Positions 21,707 to 34,753 of a stretch of DNA of 64,000 nucleotides are shown piece after piece. The translations under genes and the position numbers were made by a program. The stretch is taken from positions 724,247,931-724,311,930 of the forward strand of contig CM054057.1 in assembly GCA_028641055.1 (NCBI GenBank), in the 5' to 3' direction. The stretch is from Alopecurus myosuroides (Eukaryota > Streptophyta > Magnoliopsida > Poales > Poaceae). The stretch's first letter is position 1. The number at the start of each line of letters is the position of its first letter. Below the pieces are notes generated by a model that saw only the letters and a program-made list of their open reading frames with translations, was not told where the DNA came from and did no database searches.

Positions 21707-23827
21707 GTAAGGGTATATTAGGCATACACAACCCTAGTAACACTAGGGAACACATAGTGTGCCACCCAATACATTATGGTTCCACCCCGACGCTCCGAAA
21801 CGCCTCTGCGGCGAAACGCTAGCCCCGCTGGAGCCGAGTCAAACTTATCGTCTACAGGTTTGACCGGAGCCCGAAAGGTGGTAGCAATGTTGAACTAATT
21901 GCTTCATTGTGTTAGGGTGGACCATAGGAAGTCCCAAAACTATGGTAGGGCTCACCTCTAAAGAAGATTCCACCCCGACAGTCCGTTTCTAGGAGTTTCG
22001 GCCTCGTAGCACATAAACTCTCAGAGAGAGAAGTCGATGCCGGGGAAGCCCCAACTCAGAGAGTAAGGGGATATTAGGCATCCACAACCCTAGTAACACT
22101 AACGCACACATGGTGTTCCACCCAATACATTATGGTTCCAGCCCGACGCTTTGGAACGCCTCTACGACGAAACGCTAGCCCCGCTGGAGCCGAGTCAAAG
22201 TTATCGTCTACAGGTTAGACCGGATCCCGGAACAGGGTAGCAATGTGGAACTAATTGCTTGGTCGAGTTTGAGTGGACACTAGGAAGTCTAAAAACAATG
22301 GTAGGGCCCACCTCTAAAGAAGATTCTACCATGGCAGTCCGTTTCCGGGAGTTTCGGGCTCGTAGCACATAAACTCTCAGAGAGAAATGTCGATGCCAGT
22401 GAAGACCCAACAGAGAGAGTGGGGGTATTTTTGGAATATACAACCATAGTAACACTAGTTGACACATGGTATGACACCCGATACCTTATGGTGCCACACC
22501 GACGCTCCGGAGCCACTCTGGGACGCAACCCTAGCCCCGTTAAAGCCTATTCAAACTTATCGTCTACAGGTTTGACCGGAGCCCGAAAAGGGGTAGCAAT
22601 GTGGAACTAATTGCTTAATTGTGTTAGGGTGCACCCTAGGAAGCCGCAAAACAATGTTAGGGCCCACCTCTACAGAAGATTACACCGCGACAGTCCGATT
22701 CCGGGAGTTTCGGGCTCGTTGCACATAAACTCTCAAAGAGAAATGTCGATGACAGTGAAGACCCAACAGAGAGAGTGGGGGTATCTTTGGCATCTACAAC
22801 CCTAGTAACACTAGTTTACACATGGTATGACACCTCAATACCTTATGGTGCCACCCCGACGCTCCGGAGCAACTCTGCGACGAAACCCTCGCCCAGCTAA
22901 GGCCCAGTCAAACTTATCGTCTACAGGTTTGTCCGGAGCCTGAAAGGGGTAGCAATGTGGAACTAATTGCTTCATTGTGTTAGGGTGGACCATAGGAAGT
23001 CCCAAAACGATGGTAGGGCCCACCTCTACAGAAGATTCCCCGAGAGTCCGATTCCGGGAGTTTCGGGCTCGTAGCACATAAACTCTCAGAGAGAAATGTC
23101 GATGCCGTGAAGACCCAACAGAGAGTGGGGGTATATCTCTGGCATCTACAACCCTAGTACACTAGTTCACACATGGTATGACACCTCAATACCTTATGGT
23201 GCCACCCCGACGCTCCGGAGCAATTCCGCGACGAAACCCTCGCCCAGCTGGGGCCCAGTCAAATTATCGTCTACAGGTTTGACCGGAGCCTGAAAGGGGT
23301 AGCAATGTGTAACTAATTGCTTCATTGTAGGGTGTACCATAGGAAGTCCCAAAACGATGGTAGGGCCCACCTAGAAGATTCCCCCGACAGTCCGATTCCG
23401 GGAGTTTCGGGCTCGTAGCACATAAACTCTCAGAGAGAAATGCCGATGCCAGTGAAGACCCAACAGAGAGAGTGGGGGTATCTTTGGCAACTACAACCCT
23501 AGTAACACTAGTTCACACATGGTATGACACCTCAATACCTTATGGTGCCACCCCGAAGCTCCGGAGCAACTACGCGACGAAACCCTCGCCCAGCTGAGGC
23601 CCAGTCAAACTTATCGTCTACAGGTTTGACCGGAGCCTGAAAGGGATAGCAACGTGGAACTAATTTCTTCATTGTGTTAGGGTGTACCATAGGAAGTCCC
23701 AAAATGATGGTAGGACCCACCTCTAAAGAAGATTCCACCCCGACAGTCCGTTTCCGGGAGTTTCGGCCTCGTAGCACATAAACTCTCAGAGAGAGAAGTC
23801 GATGCCGGGGAAGCCCCAACTCAGAGA
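21707..23827. repeat. Higher-order repeat unit 2
   Basis: 2121 bp, six monomers. Its D monomer (GGTATTTTTGG, CCGTTAAAGCC) matches that of unit 6. Confidence 0.85.
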
Positions 23828-25933
23828 GTAAGGGTATATTTGGAACACTAGTAAACACTAGGGAACACATGGTGTGCCACCCAATACATTATGGTTCCAC
23901 CCCGACGCTCCGGAACGCCTCTGCGGCGAAACGCTAGACCCGCTGGAGCCGAGTCAAACTTATCGTCTACAGGTTTGACCGGAGCCCGAAAGGGGGTAGC
24001 AATGTTGAAATAATTGCTTCATTGTGTTAGGTTGTACCATAGGAAGTCCCAAAACTATGGTAGAGCCCACCTCTAAAGAAGATTCCACCCCGACAGTCCG
24101 TTTCCGGGAGTTTCGGCCTCGTAGCACATAAACTCTCAGAGAGAGAAGTCGATGCCGGGGAAGCCCCAACTCAGAGAGTAAGGGGATATTAGGCATCCAC
24201 AACCCTAGTAACACTAACACACACAATGTGTTGCACCCAATACATTATGGTTCCAGCCCGACGCTCCGGAACGCCTCTGCGACGAAACGCTAGCCCCGCT
24301 GGAGCCGAGTCAAGTTCGTCTACAGGTTTAGACCGGATCCCGAAAAAGGGTAGCAATGTGGAACTAATTGCTTGGTCGTGTTTGAGTGGACACTAGGAAG
24401 TCTCAAAACAATGGTAGGGCCCACCTCTAAAGAAGATTCTACCACGACAGTCCGTTTCCGGAAGTTTCGAGCTCGTAGCACATAAACTCTCAGAGAGAAA
24501 TGTCGATGCCAGTGAAGACCCAACAGAGAGTGTGGGGGTATCTTTGGAATATACAACCATAGTAACACTAGTTGACACATGATATGACACCCGATACCTT
24601 ATGGTGCCACCGACGCTCCGGAGCCACTCTGGGACGCAACCCTAGCCCGTTGGAGCCTATTCAAACTTATCGTCTACAGGTTTGACCGGAGCCCGAAAGG
24701 GGTAGCAATGTGGAAATTGCTTAAATGTGTTAGGGTGACCCTAGGAAGTCGCAAAACAATGGTAGGGGCCACCTCTACAGAAGATTACACCGCGACAGTC
24801 CGATTCCGGGAGTTTCGGGCTCGTAGCACATAAACTCTCAGAGAGAGAAATGTCGATGCCAGTGAAGACCCAACAGAGAGAGTGGGGGTATCTTTGGCAT
24901 CTACAACCCTAGTAACACTTTACACATGGTATGACACCTCAATACCTTATGGTGCCACCCGACGCTCCGGAGACTCTGCGACGAAACCCTCGCCCAGCTG
25001 AGGCCCAGTCAAACTTTATCGTCTACAGGTTGACCGGAGCCTGAAAGGGGTAGCAATGTGGAACTAATTGCTTCATTGTGTTAGGGTGGACCATAGGAAG
25101 TCCCAAACGATGGTAGGGCCCACCTCTACAGAAGATTCCACCCCAACAGTCCGATTCCGGGAGTTTCGGGCTCGTACCACATAAACTCTCAGAGAGAAAT
25201 GTCGATGCCAGTGAAGACCCAACAGAGAGAGTGGGGGTATCTTTGGCATCTAAACCCTAGTAACACTAGTTCACACATGGTATGACACCTCAATACCTTA
25301 TGGTGCCCCGACGCTAGCAACTCTGCGACGAAACCCTCGCCTAGCTGAGGCCAGTCAAACTTATCGTCTACATGTTTGACCGGAGCCTGAAAGGGGTAGC
25401 AATGTGGAACTAATTGCTTCATTGTGTTAGAGTGTACCATAGGAAGTCCCAAAACGATGGTAGGGCCCACCTATACAGAAGATTCCACCCCGACAGTCCG
25501 ATTCCGGGAGTTTCGGGCTCGTAGCACATAAACTCTCAGAGAGAATTGTCGATGCCAGTGAAGACCCAACAGAGAGAGTGGGGGTATCTTTGGAAACTAC
25601 AACCCTAGTAACACAAGTTCACACATGGTATGACACCTCAATACCTTATGGTGCCACCCCGACGCTCCGGAGCAACTCTGCGACGAAACCCTCGCCCAGA
25701 TGAGGCCTAGTCAAACTTATCGTCTACAGGTTTGACCGGAGCCTGAAAGGGGTAGCAATGTGGAACTAATTGCTTCATTGTGTTAGGGTGTACCATAGGA
25801 AGTCCCAAAACGATTGTAGGACCCACCTCTACAGAAGATTCCACCCCGACCGTCCGTTTCCGGGAGTTTCGGCCTCGTAGCACATAAACTCTCAGAGAGA
25901 GAAGTCGATGCCGGGGAAGCCCCAACTCAGAGA
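23828..25933. repeat. Higher-order repeat unit 3
   Basis: 2106 bp, six monomers, with many small deletions (for example near 24600-24770 and 24915-25020). Confidence 0.85.
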
Positions 25934-28410
25934 GTAAGGGTATATTAGGCATCCAAAACCCTAGTAACAGTAGGGAACACATGGTATGCCACCCAATACA
26001 TTATGGTTCCACCCCGACGCTCCGGAACGCCTCTGCGGCGAAACGCTAGCCCTGCTGGAGCCGAGTCAAACTTATCGTCTACAGGTTTGACCGGAGCCTG
26101 AAAGGGGGTAGCAATGTTGAACTAATTGCTTCATTGTGTTAGGGTGGACCATAGGAAGTCCCAAAACTATGGTAGGGCCCACCTCTAAAGAAGATTCCAC
26201 CCCGACAGTCCGTTTCCGGGAGTTTCGGCCTCGTAGCACATAAACTCTCAGAGAGAGAAGTCGATGCCGAGGAAGCCCCAACTTAGAGAGTAAGGAGATA
26301 TTAGGCATCCACAACCCTAGTAACACTAACTCACACATGGTGTTCCACCCAATACAGTATGGTTCCAGCCCGACGCTCCGGAACGCCTCTGCGACGAAAC
26401 GCTAGCCCCGCTGGAGCCGAGTCAAAGTTATCGTCTACAGGTTAGACCGGATCCCGGAACAGGGTAGCAATGTGGAAATAATTACTTGGTCGTGTTTGAG
26501 TGGACACTAGGAAGTCTCAAAACAATGGTAGGGCCCACCTCTAAAGAAGATTCTACCACGACAGTCCGTTTCCGGGAGTTTCGGCCTCGTAGCACATAAA
26601 CTCTCAGAGAGAGAAGTCGATGCCGGGGAAGCCCCAACTCAGAGAGTAAGGGGATATTAGGCATACACAACACTAGTAACTCTAACACACACATGGTGTT
26701 CCACCCAATACATTATGGTTCCAGCCCGACGCTCCGGAACGCCTCTGCGACGAAACGCTAGCCCCGCTGGAGCCGAGTCAAAGTTATCGTCTACAGGTTA
26801 GACCGGATCCCGGAACAGGGTAGCAATGTGGAACTAATTGCTTGGTCGTGTTTGAGTGGACACTAGGAAATCTCAAAACAATGGTAGGGCCCACCTCTAA
26901 AGAAGATTCTACCACGGCAGTCCGTTTCCGGGAGTTTCGAGCTCGTAGCACATAAACTCTCAGAGAGAAATGTCGATGCCAGTGAAGACCCAACAGAGAG
27001 AGTGGGGGTATCTTTGGAATCTACAACCATAGTAACACTAGTTGACACATGGTATGACACCCGATACCTTATGGTGCCACACCGACGCTCCGGAGCCACT
27101 CTGGGACGCAACCCTAGCCCCGTTGGAGCCTATTCAAACTTAACGTCTACAGGTTTGACCGGAGCCGAAAAGGGGTAGCAATGTGCAACTAATTGCTTCA
27201 TTTTGTTAGGGTGTACCATAGGAAGTCCCAAAACGATGGTAGGGCCCACCTCTACAGAAGATTCCACCCCGACAGTCCGATTCCGGGAGTTTCGGGCTCG
27301 TAGCACATAAACTCTCAGAGAGAAATGTCGATGCCAGTGAAGACCCAACAGAGAGAGTGGGGGTATCTTTGGCAACTACAACCCTAGTAACATTAGTTCA
27401 CACATGGTATGACACCTCAATACCTTATGGTGCCACCCCGACGCTCCGGAGCAACTCTGCGACGAAACCCTCGCCCAGCTGAGGCCCAGTCAAACTTATC
27501 GTCTACAGGTTTGACCGGAGCCTGAAAGGGGTAGAAATGTGGAACTAATAGCTTCATTGTGTTAGGGTGGACCATAGGAAGTCCCAAAACTATGGTAGGG
27601 CCCACCTCTACAGAAGATTCCACCCCGACAGTCCGATTCCGGGAGTTTCGGGCTCGTAGCACATAAACTCTCAGAGATAAATGTCGATGCCAGTGAAGAC
27701 CCAACAGAGAGAGTGGGGGTATCTTTGGCATCTACAACCCTAGTAACAATAGTTCACACCTGGTATGACACATCAATACCTTATGGTGCCACCCCGACGC
27801 TCCGGAGCAACTCTGCGACGAAACCCTCGCCCAGCTGAGGCCCAGTCAAACTTATCGTCTACAGGTTTGACCGGAGCCTGAAAGGGGGTAGAAATGTGGA
27901 ACTAATTGCTTCATTGTGTTAGGGTGTACCATAGGAAGTCCCAAAACGATGGTAGGGCCCACCTGTACAGAAGTTCCATCCCGACAGTCCGATTCCAGGA
28001 GTTGGCTCGTAGACATAAACTCAGAGAGAAATGTCGATGCCAGTGAAGACCCAACAGAGAGAGTGGGGTATCTTTGGCAACTAAACCCTAGTAACACTAG
28101 TTCACACATGGTATGACACCTCAATACCTTATGGTGCCACCCCGACGCTCCGGAGCAACTCTGCGACGAAACCCTCGCCCAGCTGAGGCCCAGTCAAACT
28201 TATCGTCTACAGGTTTGACCGGAGCCTGAAAGGGGTAGCAATGTGGAAATAATTGCTTCATTGTGTTAGGGTGTACCATAGGAAGTCCCAAAACGATGGA
28301 CCCACCTACAGAAGATTCCACCCCGACAGTCCGTTTCCGGGAGTTTCGGCCTCGTAGCACATAAACTCTCAGAGAGAGAAGTCGATGCCGGGGAAGCCCC
28401 AACTCAGAGA
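25934..28410. repeat. Higher-order repeat unit 4, irregular seven-mer
   Basis: 2477 bp: monomer class C is present twice (26290 and 26646), and the three alpha/beta/gamma positions are rearranged (gamma-like at 27357, alpha-like at 27713, gamma at 28063). Confidence 0.8.
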
Positions 28411-30539
28411 GTAAGGGTATATTAGGCATACACAACCCTAGTAACACTACGGAACACATATTGTGCCACCCAATACATTATGGTTCCACCCCGACGCTCC
28501 GAAACGCCTCTGCGGCGAAACGCTAGCCCCGCTGGAGCCGAGTCAAACTTATCGTCTACAGGTTTTACCGGAGCCCGAAAGGGGGTAGCAATGTTGAACT
28601 AATTGCTTCATTGTGTTAGGGTGGACCATAGGAAGTCCCAAAACTATGGTAGGGCCCACCTCTAAAGAAGATTCCACCCCGACAGTCCGTTTCTGGGAGT
28701 TTCGGCCTCATAGCACATAAACTCTCAGAGAGAGAAGTCGATGCCGGGGAAGCCCCAACTCAGAGAGTAAGGGGATATTAGGCATCCGCAACCCTAGTAA
28801 TACTAATGCACACATGGTGTTCCACCTAATAATTATGGTTCTAGCCCGACGCTCCGGAACGCCTCTGCGACGAAACGCTAGCCCCGCTGGAGCCGAGTCA
28901 AAGTTATCATCTACAGGTTAGACCGGATCCCGGAACAGGGTAGCAATGTGGAACTAATTGCTTGGTCGTGTTTGAGTGGACACTAGGAAGTCTCAAAACA
29001 ATGGTAGGGCCCACCTCTAAAGAAGATTCTACCATGACAGTCCGTTTCCGGGAGTTTCGAGCTGGTAGCACATAAACTCTCAGAGAGAAATGTCGATGCC
29101 AGTGAAGACCCAACAGAGAGAGTGGGGGTATCTTTGGAATATACAACTATACGAACACTAGTTGACACATTCTATGACACCCGATACCTTATGGTGCCAC
29201 ACCGACGCTCTGGAGCCACTCTGGGACGCAACCCTAGCCCCGTTGGAGCCTATTCAAACTTATCGTCTACAGGTTTGACCGGAGCCCGAAAAGGGGTAGG
29301 AATGTGGAACTAATTGCTTAATTGTGTTAGGGTGCACCCTAGGAAGCCGCAAAACAATGTTAGGGCCCACCTCTACAGAAGATTACACCGCGACAGCCAT
29401 TCCGGGAGTTTCGGGCTCGTAGCACATAAACTCTCAGAGAAATGTCGATGCCAGTGAAGACCCAACAGAGAGAGTGGGGTATCTTTGGCATCTACAACCC
29501 TAGTAACACTAGTTTACACATGGTATGACACCTCAATACCTTATGGTGCCACCCCGACGCTCCGGAGCAACTCTGCGACGAAACCCTCGCCCAGCTGAGG
29601 CCCAGTCAAACTTATCGTCTACAGGTTTGTCCGGAGCCTGAAAGGGGTAGCAATGTGGAACTAATTGCTTCATTGTGTTAGGGTGGACCATAGGAAGTCC
29701 CAAAACGATGGTAGGGCCCACCTCTACAGAAGATTCCACCCCGAGAGTCCGATTCCGGGAGTTTCGGGCTCGTAGCACATAAACTCTCAGAGAGAAATGT
29801 CGATGCCAGTGAAGACCCAACAGAGAGAGTGGGGGTATCTTTGGCATCTACAACCCTAGTAACACTAGTTCACACATGGTATGACACCTCAATACCTTAT
29901 GGTGCCACCCCGACGCTCCGGAGCAATTCCGCGACGAAACCCTCGCCCAGCTGAGGCCCAGTCAAATTATCGTCTACAGGTTTGACCGGAGCCTGAAAGG
30001 GGTAGCAATGTGTAACTAATTGCTTCATTGTGTAAGGGTGTACCATAGGAAGTCCCAAAACGATGGTAGGGCCCACCTATACAGAAGATTCCACCCCGAC
30101 AGTCCGATTCCGGGAGTTTCGGGCTCGTAGCACATAAACTTTCAGAGAGAAATGTCGATGCCAGTGAAGACCCAACAGAGAGAGTGGGGGTATCTTTGGC
30201 AACTACAACCCTAGTAACACTAGTTCACACATGGTATGACACCTCAATACCTTATGGTGCCACCCCGACGCTCCGGAGCAACTCTGCGACGAAACCCTCG
30301 CCCAGCTGAGGCCCAATCAAACTTATCGTCTACAGGTTTGACCGGAGCCTGAAAGGGGTAGCAATGTGGAACTAATTGCTTCATTGTGTTAGGGTGTACC
30401 ATAGGAAGTCCCAAAACTATGGTAGGACTCACCTCTACAGAAGATTCCACCCCGACAGTCTGTTTCCGGGAGGTTCGGCCTCGTAGCACATAAACTCTCA
30501 GAGAGAGAAGTCGATGCCGGGGAAGCCCCAACTCAGAGA
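28411..30539. repeat. Higher-order repeat unit 5
   Basis: 2129 bp, regular six-mer and closest relative of unit 1. Confidence 0.85.
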
Positions 30540-32675
30540 GTAAGGGTATATTAGGCATCCACAACCCTAGTAACACTAGGTAACACATGGTATGCCACCC
30601 AATACATTATGGTTCCACCCCGACGCTCCGGAACGCCTCTGCGGCGAAACGCTAGCCCCGCTGGAGCCGAGTCAAACTTATCGTCTACAGGTTTGACCGG
30701 AGCCCGAAAGGGGGTAGCAATGTTGAAATAATTGCTTCATTGTGTTAGGGTGGACCATAGGAAGTCCCAAAACTATGGTAGGGCCCACCTCTAAAGAAGA
30801 TTCCACCCCGACAGTCCGTTTCCAGGAGTTTCGGCCTCGTAGCACATAAACTCTCAGAGAGAGAGGTCGATGCCGGGGAAGCCCCAACTCAGAGAGTAAG
30901 GGGATATTAGGCATCCACAACCCTAGTAACACTAACGCACACATGGTGTTCCACCCAATACATTATGGTTCCAGCCCGACGCGTTGGAACGCCTCTGCGA
31001 CGAAACGCTAGCCCCGCTGGAGCCGAGTCAAAGTTATCGTCTACAGGTTAGACCGGATCCCGGAACAGGGTAGCAATGTGGAACTAATTGCTTGGTCGTG
31101 TTTGAGTGGACACTAGGAAGTCTAAAAACAATGGTAGGGCCCACCTCTAAAGAAGATTCTACCATGGCAGTCCGTTTCCGGGAGTTTCGGGCTCGTAGCA
31201 CATAAACTCTCACAGAGAAATGTCGATGCCAGTGAAGACCCAACAGAGAGAGTGGGGGTATTTTTGGAATATACAACCATAGTAACACTAGTTGACACAT
31301 GGTATGACACCCGATACCTTATGGTGCCACACCGACGCTCCGGAGCCACTCTGGGACGCAACCCTAGCCCCGTTAAAGCCTATTCAAACTTATCGTCTAC
31401 AGCTTTGACCGGAGCCCGAAAAGGGGTAGCAATGTGTAACTAATTGCTTAATTGTGTTAGGGTGCACCCTAGGAAGTCGCAAAACAATGGTAGGGCCCAC
31501 CTCTACAGAAGATTACACCGCGACAGTCCGATTCCGGGAGTTTCGGGCTCGTAGCACATAAACTCTCAAAGAGAAATGTCGATGACAGTGAAGACCCAAC
31601 AGAGAGAGTGGGGGTATCTTTGGCATCTACAACCCTAGTAACACTAGTTTACACATGGTATGACACCTCAATACCTTATGGTGCCACCCCGACGCTCCGG
31701 AGCAACTCTGCGACGAAACCCTCGCCCAGCTAAGGCCCAGTCAAACTTATCGTCTACAGGTTTGCCGGAGCCTGAAAGGGGTAGCAATGTGGAACTAATT
31801 TCTTAATCGTGTTAGGGTGTACCATAGGAAGTCCCAAAACAATGGTAGGGCCCACCTCTACAGAAGATTCCACCCCGAGAGTCCGATTCCGGGAGTTTCG
31901 GGCTCGTAGCACATAAACTCTCAGAGAGAAATGTCGATGCCAGTGAAGACCCAACAGAGAGAGTGGGGGTATCTCTGGCATCTACAACCCTAGTAACACT
32001 AGTTCACACATGGTATGACACCTCAATACCTTATGGTGCCACCCCGACGCTCCGGAGCAACTCTGCGACGAAACCCTCGCCCAGCTGAGGCCCAGTCAAA
32101 CTTATCGTCTACAGGTTTGACCGGAGCCTGAAAGGGGTAGCAATGTGGAACTAATTGCTTCATTTTGTTAGGGTGTACCATAGGAAGTCCCAAAACGATG
32201 GTAGGGCCCACCTCTACAGAAGATTCCACCCCGACAGTCCGATTCCGGGAGTTTCGGGCTCGTAGCACATAAACTCTCAGAGAGAAATGTCGATGCCAGT
32301 GAAGACCCAACAGAGAGAGTGGGGGGTATCTTTGGCAACTACAACCCTAGTAACACTAGTTCACACATGGTATGACACCTCAATACCTTATGGTGCCACC
32401 CCGACGCTCCGGAGCAACTCTGCGACGAAACCCTCGCCTAGCTGAGGCCCAGTCAAACTTATCGTCTACAGGTTTGACCGGAGCCTGAAAGGGGTAGCAA
32501 TGTGGAACTAATTGCTTCATTGTGTTAGGGTGTACCATAGGAAGTCCCAAAACGACGGTAGGGCCCACCTCTACAGAAGATTCCACCCCGACAGTCCGTT
32601 TCCGGGAGTTTCGGCCTCGTAGCACATAAACTCTCAGAGAGAGAAGTCGATGTCGGGGAAGCCCCAACTCAGAGA
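30540..32675. repeat. Higher-order repeat unit 6
   Basis: 2136 bp, regular six-mer and closest relative of unit 2 through its first four monomers. Confidence 0.85.
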
Positions 32676-33964
32676 GTAAGGGTATATTAGGCATCCACAA
32701 CCCTAGTAACACCAGGGAACACATGGTGTGCCACCCAATACATTATGGTTCCACCCCGACGCTCCGGAATGCCTCTGCGGCGAAACGCTAGCCCCGCTGG
32801 AGCCAAGTCAAACTTATCGTCTACAGGTTTGACCGGAGCCCGAAAGGGGGTAGCAATGTTAAACTAATTGCTTCATTGTGTTAGGGTGGACCATAGGAAG
32901 TCCCAAAACTATGGTAGGGCCCACCTCTAAAGAAGATTCCACCCCGACAGGTCGTTTCCGGGAGTTTCGGCCTCGTAGCACATAAACTCTCAGAGAGAGA
33001 AGTCGATGCCGGGGAAGCCCCAACTCAGAGAGTAAGGGGATATTAGGCATCCAAAACCCTAGTAACACTAACGCACACATGGTGTTCCACCTAATACATT
33101 ATGGTTCCAGCCCGACGCTCCGGAACGCCTCTGCGATGAAACGCTAGCCCCGCTGGAGCTGAGTCAAAGTTATCGTCTACAGGTTACCGGAAAGGGTAGC
33201 AATGTGGAACTAATTGCTTGGTTGTGTTTGAGTGGACACTAGGAAGTCTCAAAACAATGGTAGGGCCCACCTCTAAAGAAGATTCTACCACGACAGTCCG
33301 ATTCCGGGAGTTTCGGGCTCGTAGCACATAAACTCTGAGATAGAAATGTCGATGCAAGTGAAGACCCAGCAGAAAGAGTGGGGGTATCTTTGGAATATAC
33401 AACCATAGTAACACTAGTTGACACATGGTATGACACCCGATACCTTAGGGTGCCACACCGACGCTCCGGAGCCACTCTGGGACGCAACCCTAGCCCCGTT
33501 GGAGCCTATTCAAACTTATCGTCTACAGGTTTGATCGGAGCCCGAAAGGGGTAGCAATGTGGAACTAATTGCTTAATTGTGTTAGGGTGCACCCTAAGAA
33601 GTCGCAAAACAATGGTAGGGCCCACCTCTACAGAAGATTACACAGCGACAGTCCGATTCCGGGAGTTTCGGGCTCGTAGCACATAAACTCTCAGAGAGAA
33701 ATGTCGATGCCAGTGAAGACCCAACAGATTGAGTGGGGGGTATCTTTGGCATCTACAACCCTAGTAACACTAGTTCACACATGGTATGACACCTCAATAC
33801 CTTATGGTGCCACCCCGACGCTCCGGAGCCAGTCTGCGACGACACCGTGGCCCAGCTGAGGCCTAGTCAAACTTATCGTCTATAGTTTTGACCGGAGCCC
33901 GAAAGGGGTACCAATGTGGAACCCTAGTAACACTGGTGAACACATGGTGTGCCACCCAAAACAT
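32676..33964. repeat. Higher-order repeat unit 7, truncated
   Basis: B, C, D and part of an alpha-type monomer; the last monomer jumps near 33919 from mid-unit into a B-like start before the array ends. Confidence 0.8.
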
Positions 33965-34538
33965 TTAGAAAGAGGATAAAAATATCTATGCCGACGGCCT
34001 TTTATCGGGGCCGTCGGCATACCGTTTGCTGGGACCAATCCGATCTGGCTGGCAGCTAGGTAAGCTGACGGCTAAAGGTATGCCGACGGCCAAGATAAAA
34101 GTCCGTAGGCATAGCTCCTGCTGGGCCCGCCTGCGAGCCAGGTATGCCGACGGCCAAAGGTATGCCGACGGCCAAGATAAAAGGCCGTAGGCATAGCTCC
34201 TGCTGGGCCCGCTGCGAGCCTGGTATGCCGACGGCCAAAGGTATGCCGACGGCCAAGATAAAAGGCCGTAGGCATAGCTCCTGCTGGGCCCGCCTGCGAG
34301 CCAGGTATGCCGACGCCCGCGAGGAAAAGCCGTAGGCTTAGATTATATATGCCGACGGTTATAGGTATGCCGACGGCTGGTTATAAAGGCCGTAGGCATA
34401 TGTGCTATATGCCGACGGCCAAAGCTACGCCGACGGTTTTATTTTAGCCGTAGGCATACCACCTTGTATGCCTACGGCCCCGACTAAAAGCCGTCGGCAT
34501 ACCTTTTTCCGTAGGCATCTGGCCATTTTCCTGTAGTG
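33965..34538 (-). mobile_element. CACTA transposon terminus with subterminal repeats
   Basis: Read from the right end on the minus strand it begins CACTACAGGAAAATGG, the CACTA terminal inverted repeat, followed by many direct and inverted copies of ATGCCGACGGC / GCCGTAGGCAT, the subterminal transposase-binding type of repeat known in grass CACTA elements. The 3-bp flank is AAA (34539-34541). No opposite terminus is in the window. The inner side touches the satellite array without another element border, so the array may be internal CACTA sequence. No CACTA transposase ORF seen. Confidence 0.85.
34029..34312. repeat. Minisatellite inside the CACTA end (~82-bp period)
   Basis: The unit containing ATAGCTCCTGCTGGG starts at 34111, 34193 and 34274 (periods 82 and 81), with a more diverged copy before it. 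Each unit holds two ATGCCGACGGC motifs and one GCCGTAGGCAT. Confidence 0.8.
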
Positions 34539-34619
34539 AAAACCGCCAACGTGACTAGAGTGCACACACATGTTGAGTTCGTGACGGGTTCATCACCACT
34601 TTTCACTTGTGTGACTTAA

Positions 34620-34753
34620 TTTTTTTTTGAAAAATAATTCCATATAATAAGCAAACAAGCCCGCCTCATTAAAAACCCTCCAGTCCCCTTAGGTACCCTG
34701 GAGGAAAAATAGTGCGTAAGAAAACTTGCTGCTGAACATTAAGTACAGAGGTT
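34620..34753 (-). terminator. LINE 3' untranslated region and poly(A)
   Basis: The minus strand has GGTACCTAAGGGGACTGG, then GGTTTTTAATGAGGCGG, then an A run. It is similar to the gypsy 3'-end cassette at 13702-13788. Confidence 0.7.

Larger units (their letters stand above)
19581..33964. repeat. Satellite array, ~356-bp monomers in a six-monomer higher-order repeat
   Basis: About 40 monomers follow head to tail, with starts at 19581, 19937, 20292, 20648, 20997, 21351, 21707, 22063 and so on to 33733. Most are 355-357 bp; a few are 341-351 bp through small deletions. Six classes repeat in fixed order: B (GTAAGGGTATATTAGG), C (GTAAGGGGATATTAGG), D (TCTTTGGAATATAC), alpha (TCTTTGGCATCTAC), beta (like alpha), gamma (TCTTTGGCAACTAC). 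The array ends at 33964 after an internal deletion in the last monomer. ORFs of 60-114 codons recur in most monomers and are attributed to the repeat. I do not recognise the family. Confidence 0.95.

Noticed and set aside
19581..33964. CRISPR-like or gene-family reading of the regularly spaced repeats
   Set aside because: Monomers are contiguous with no unique spacers, and the genome is plainly a plant; it is a satellite.
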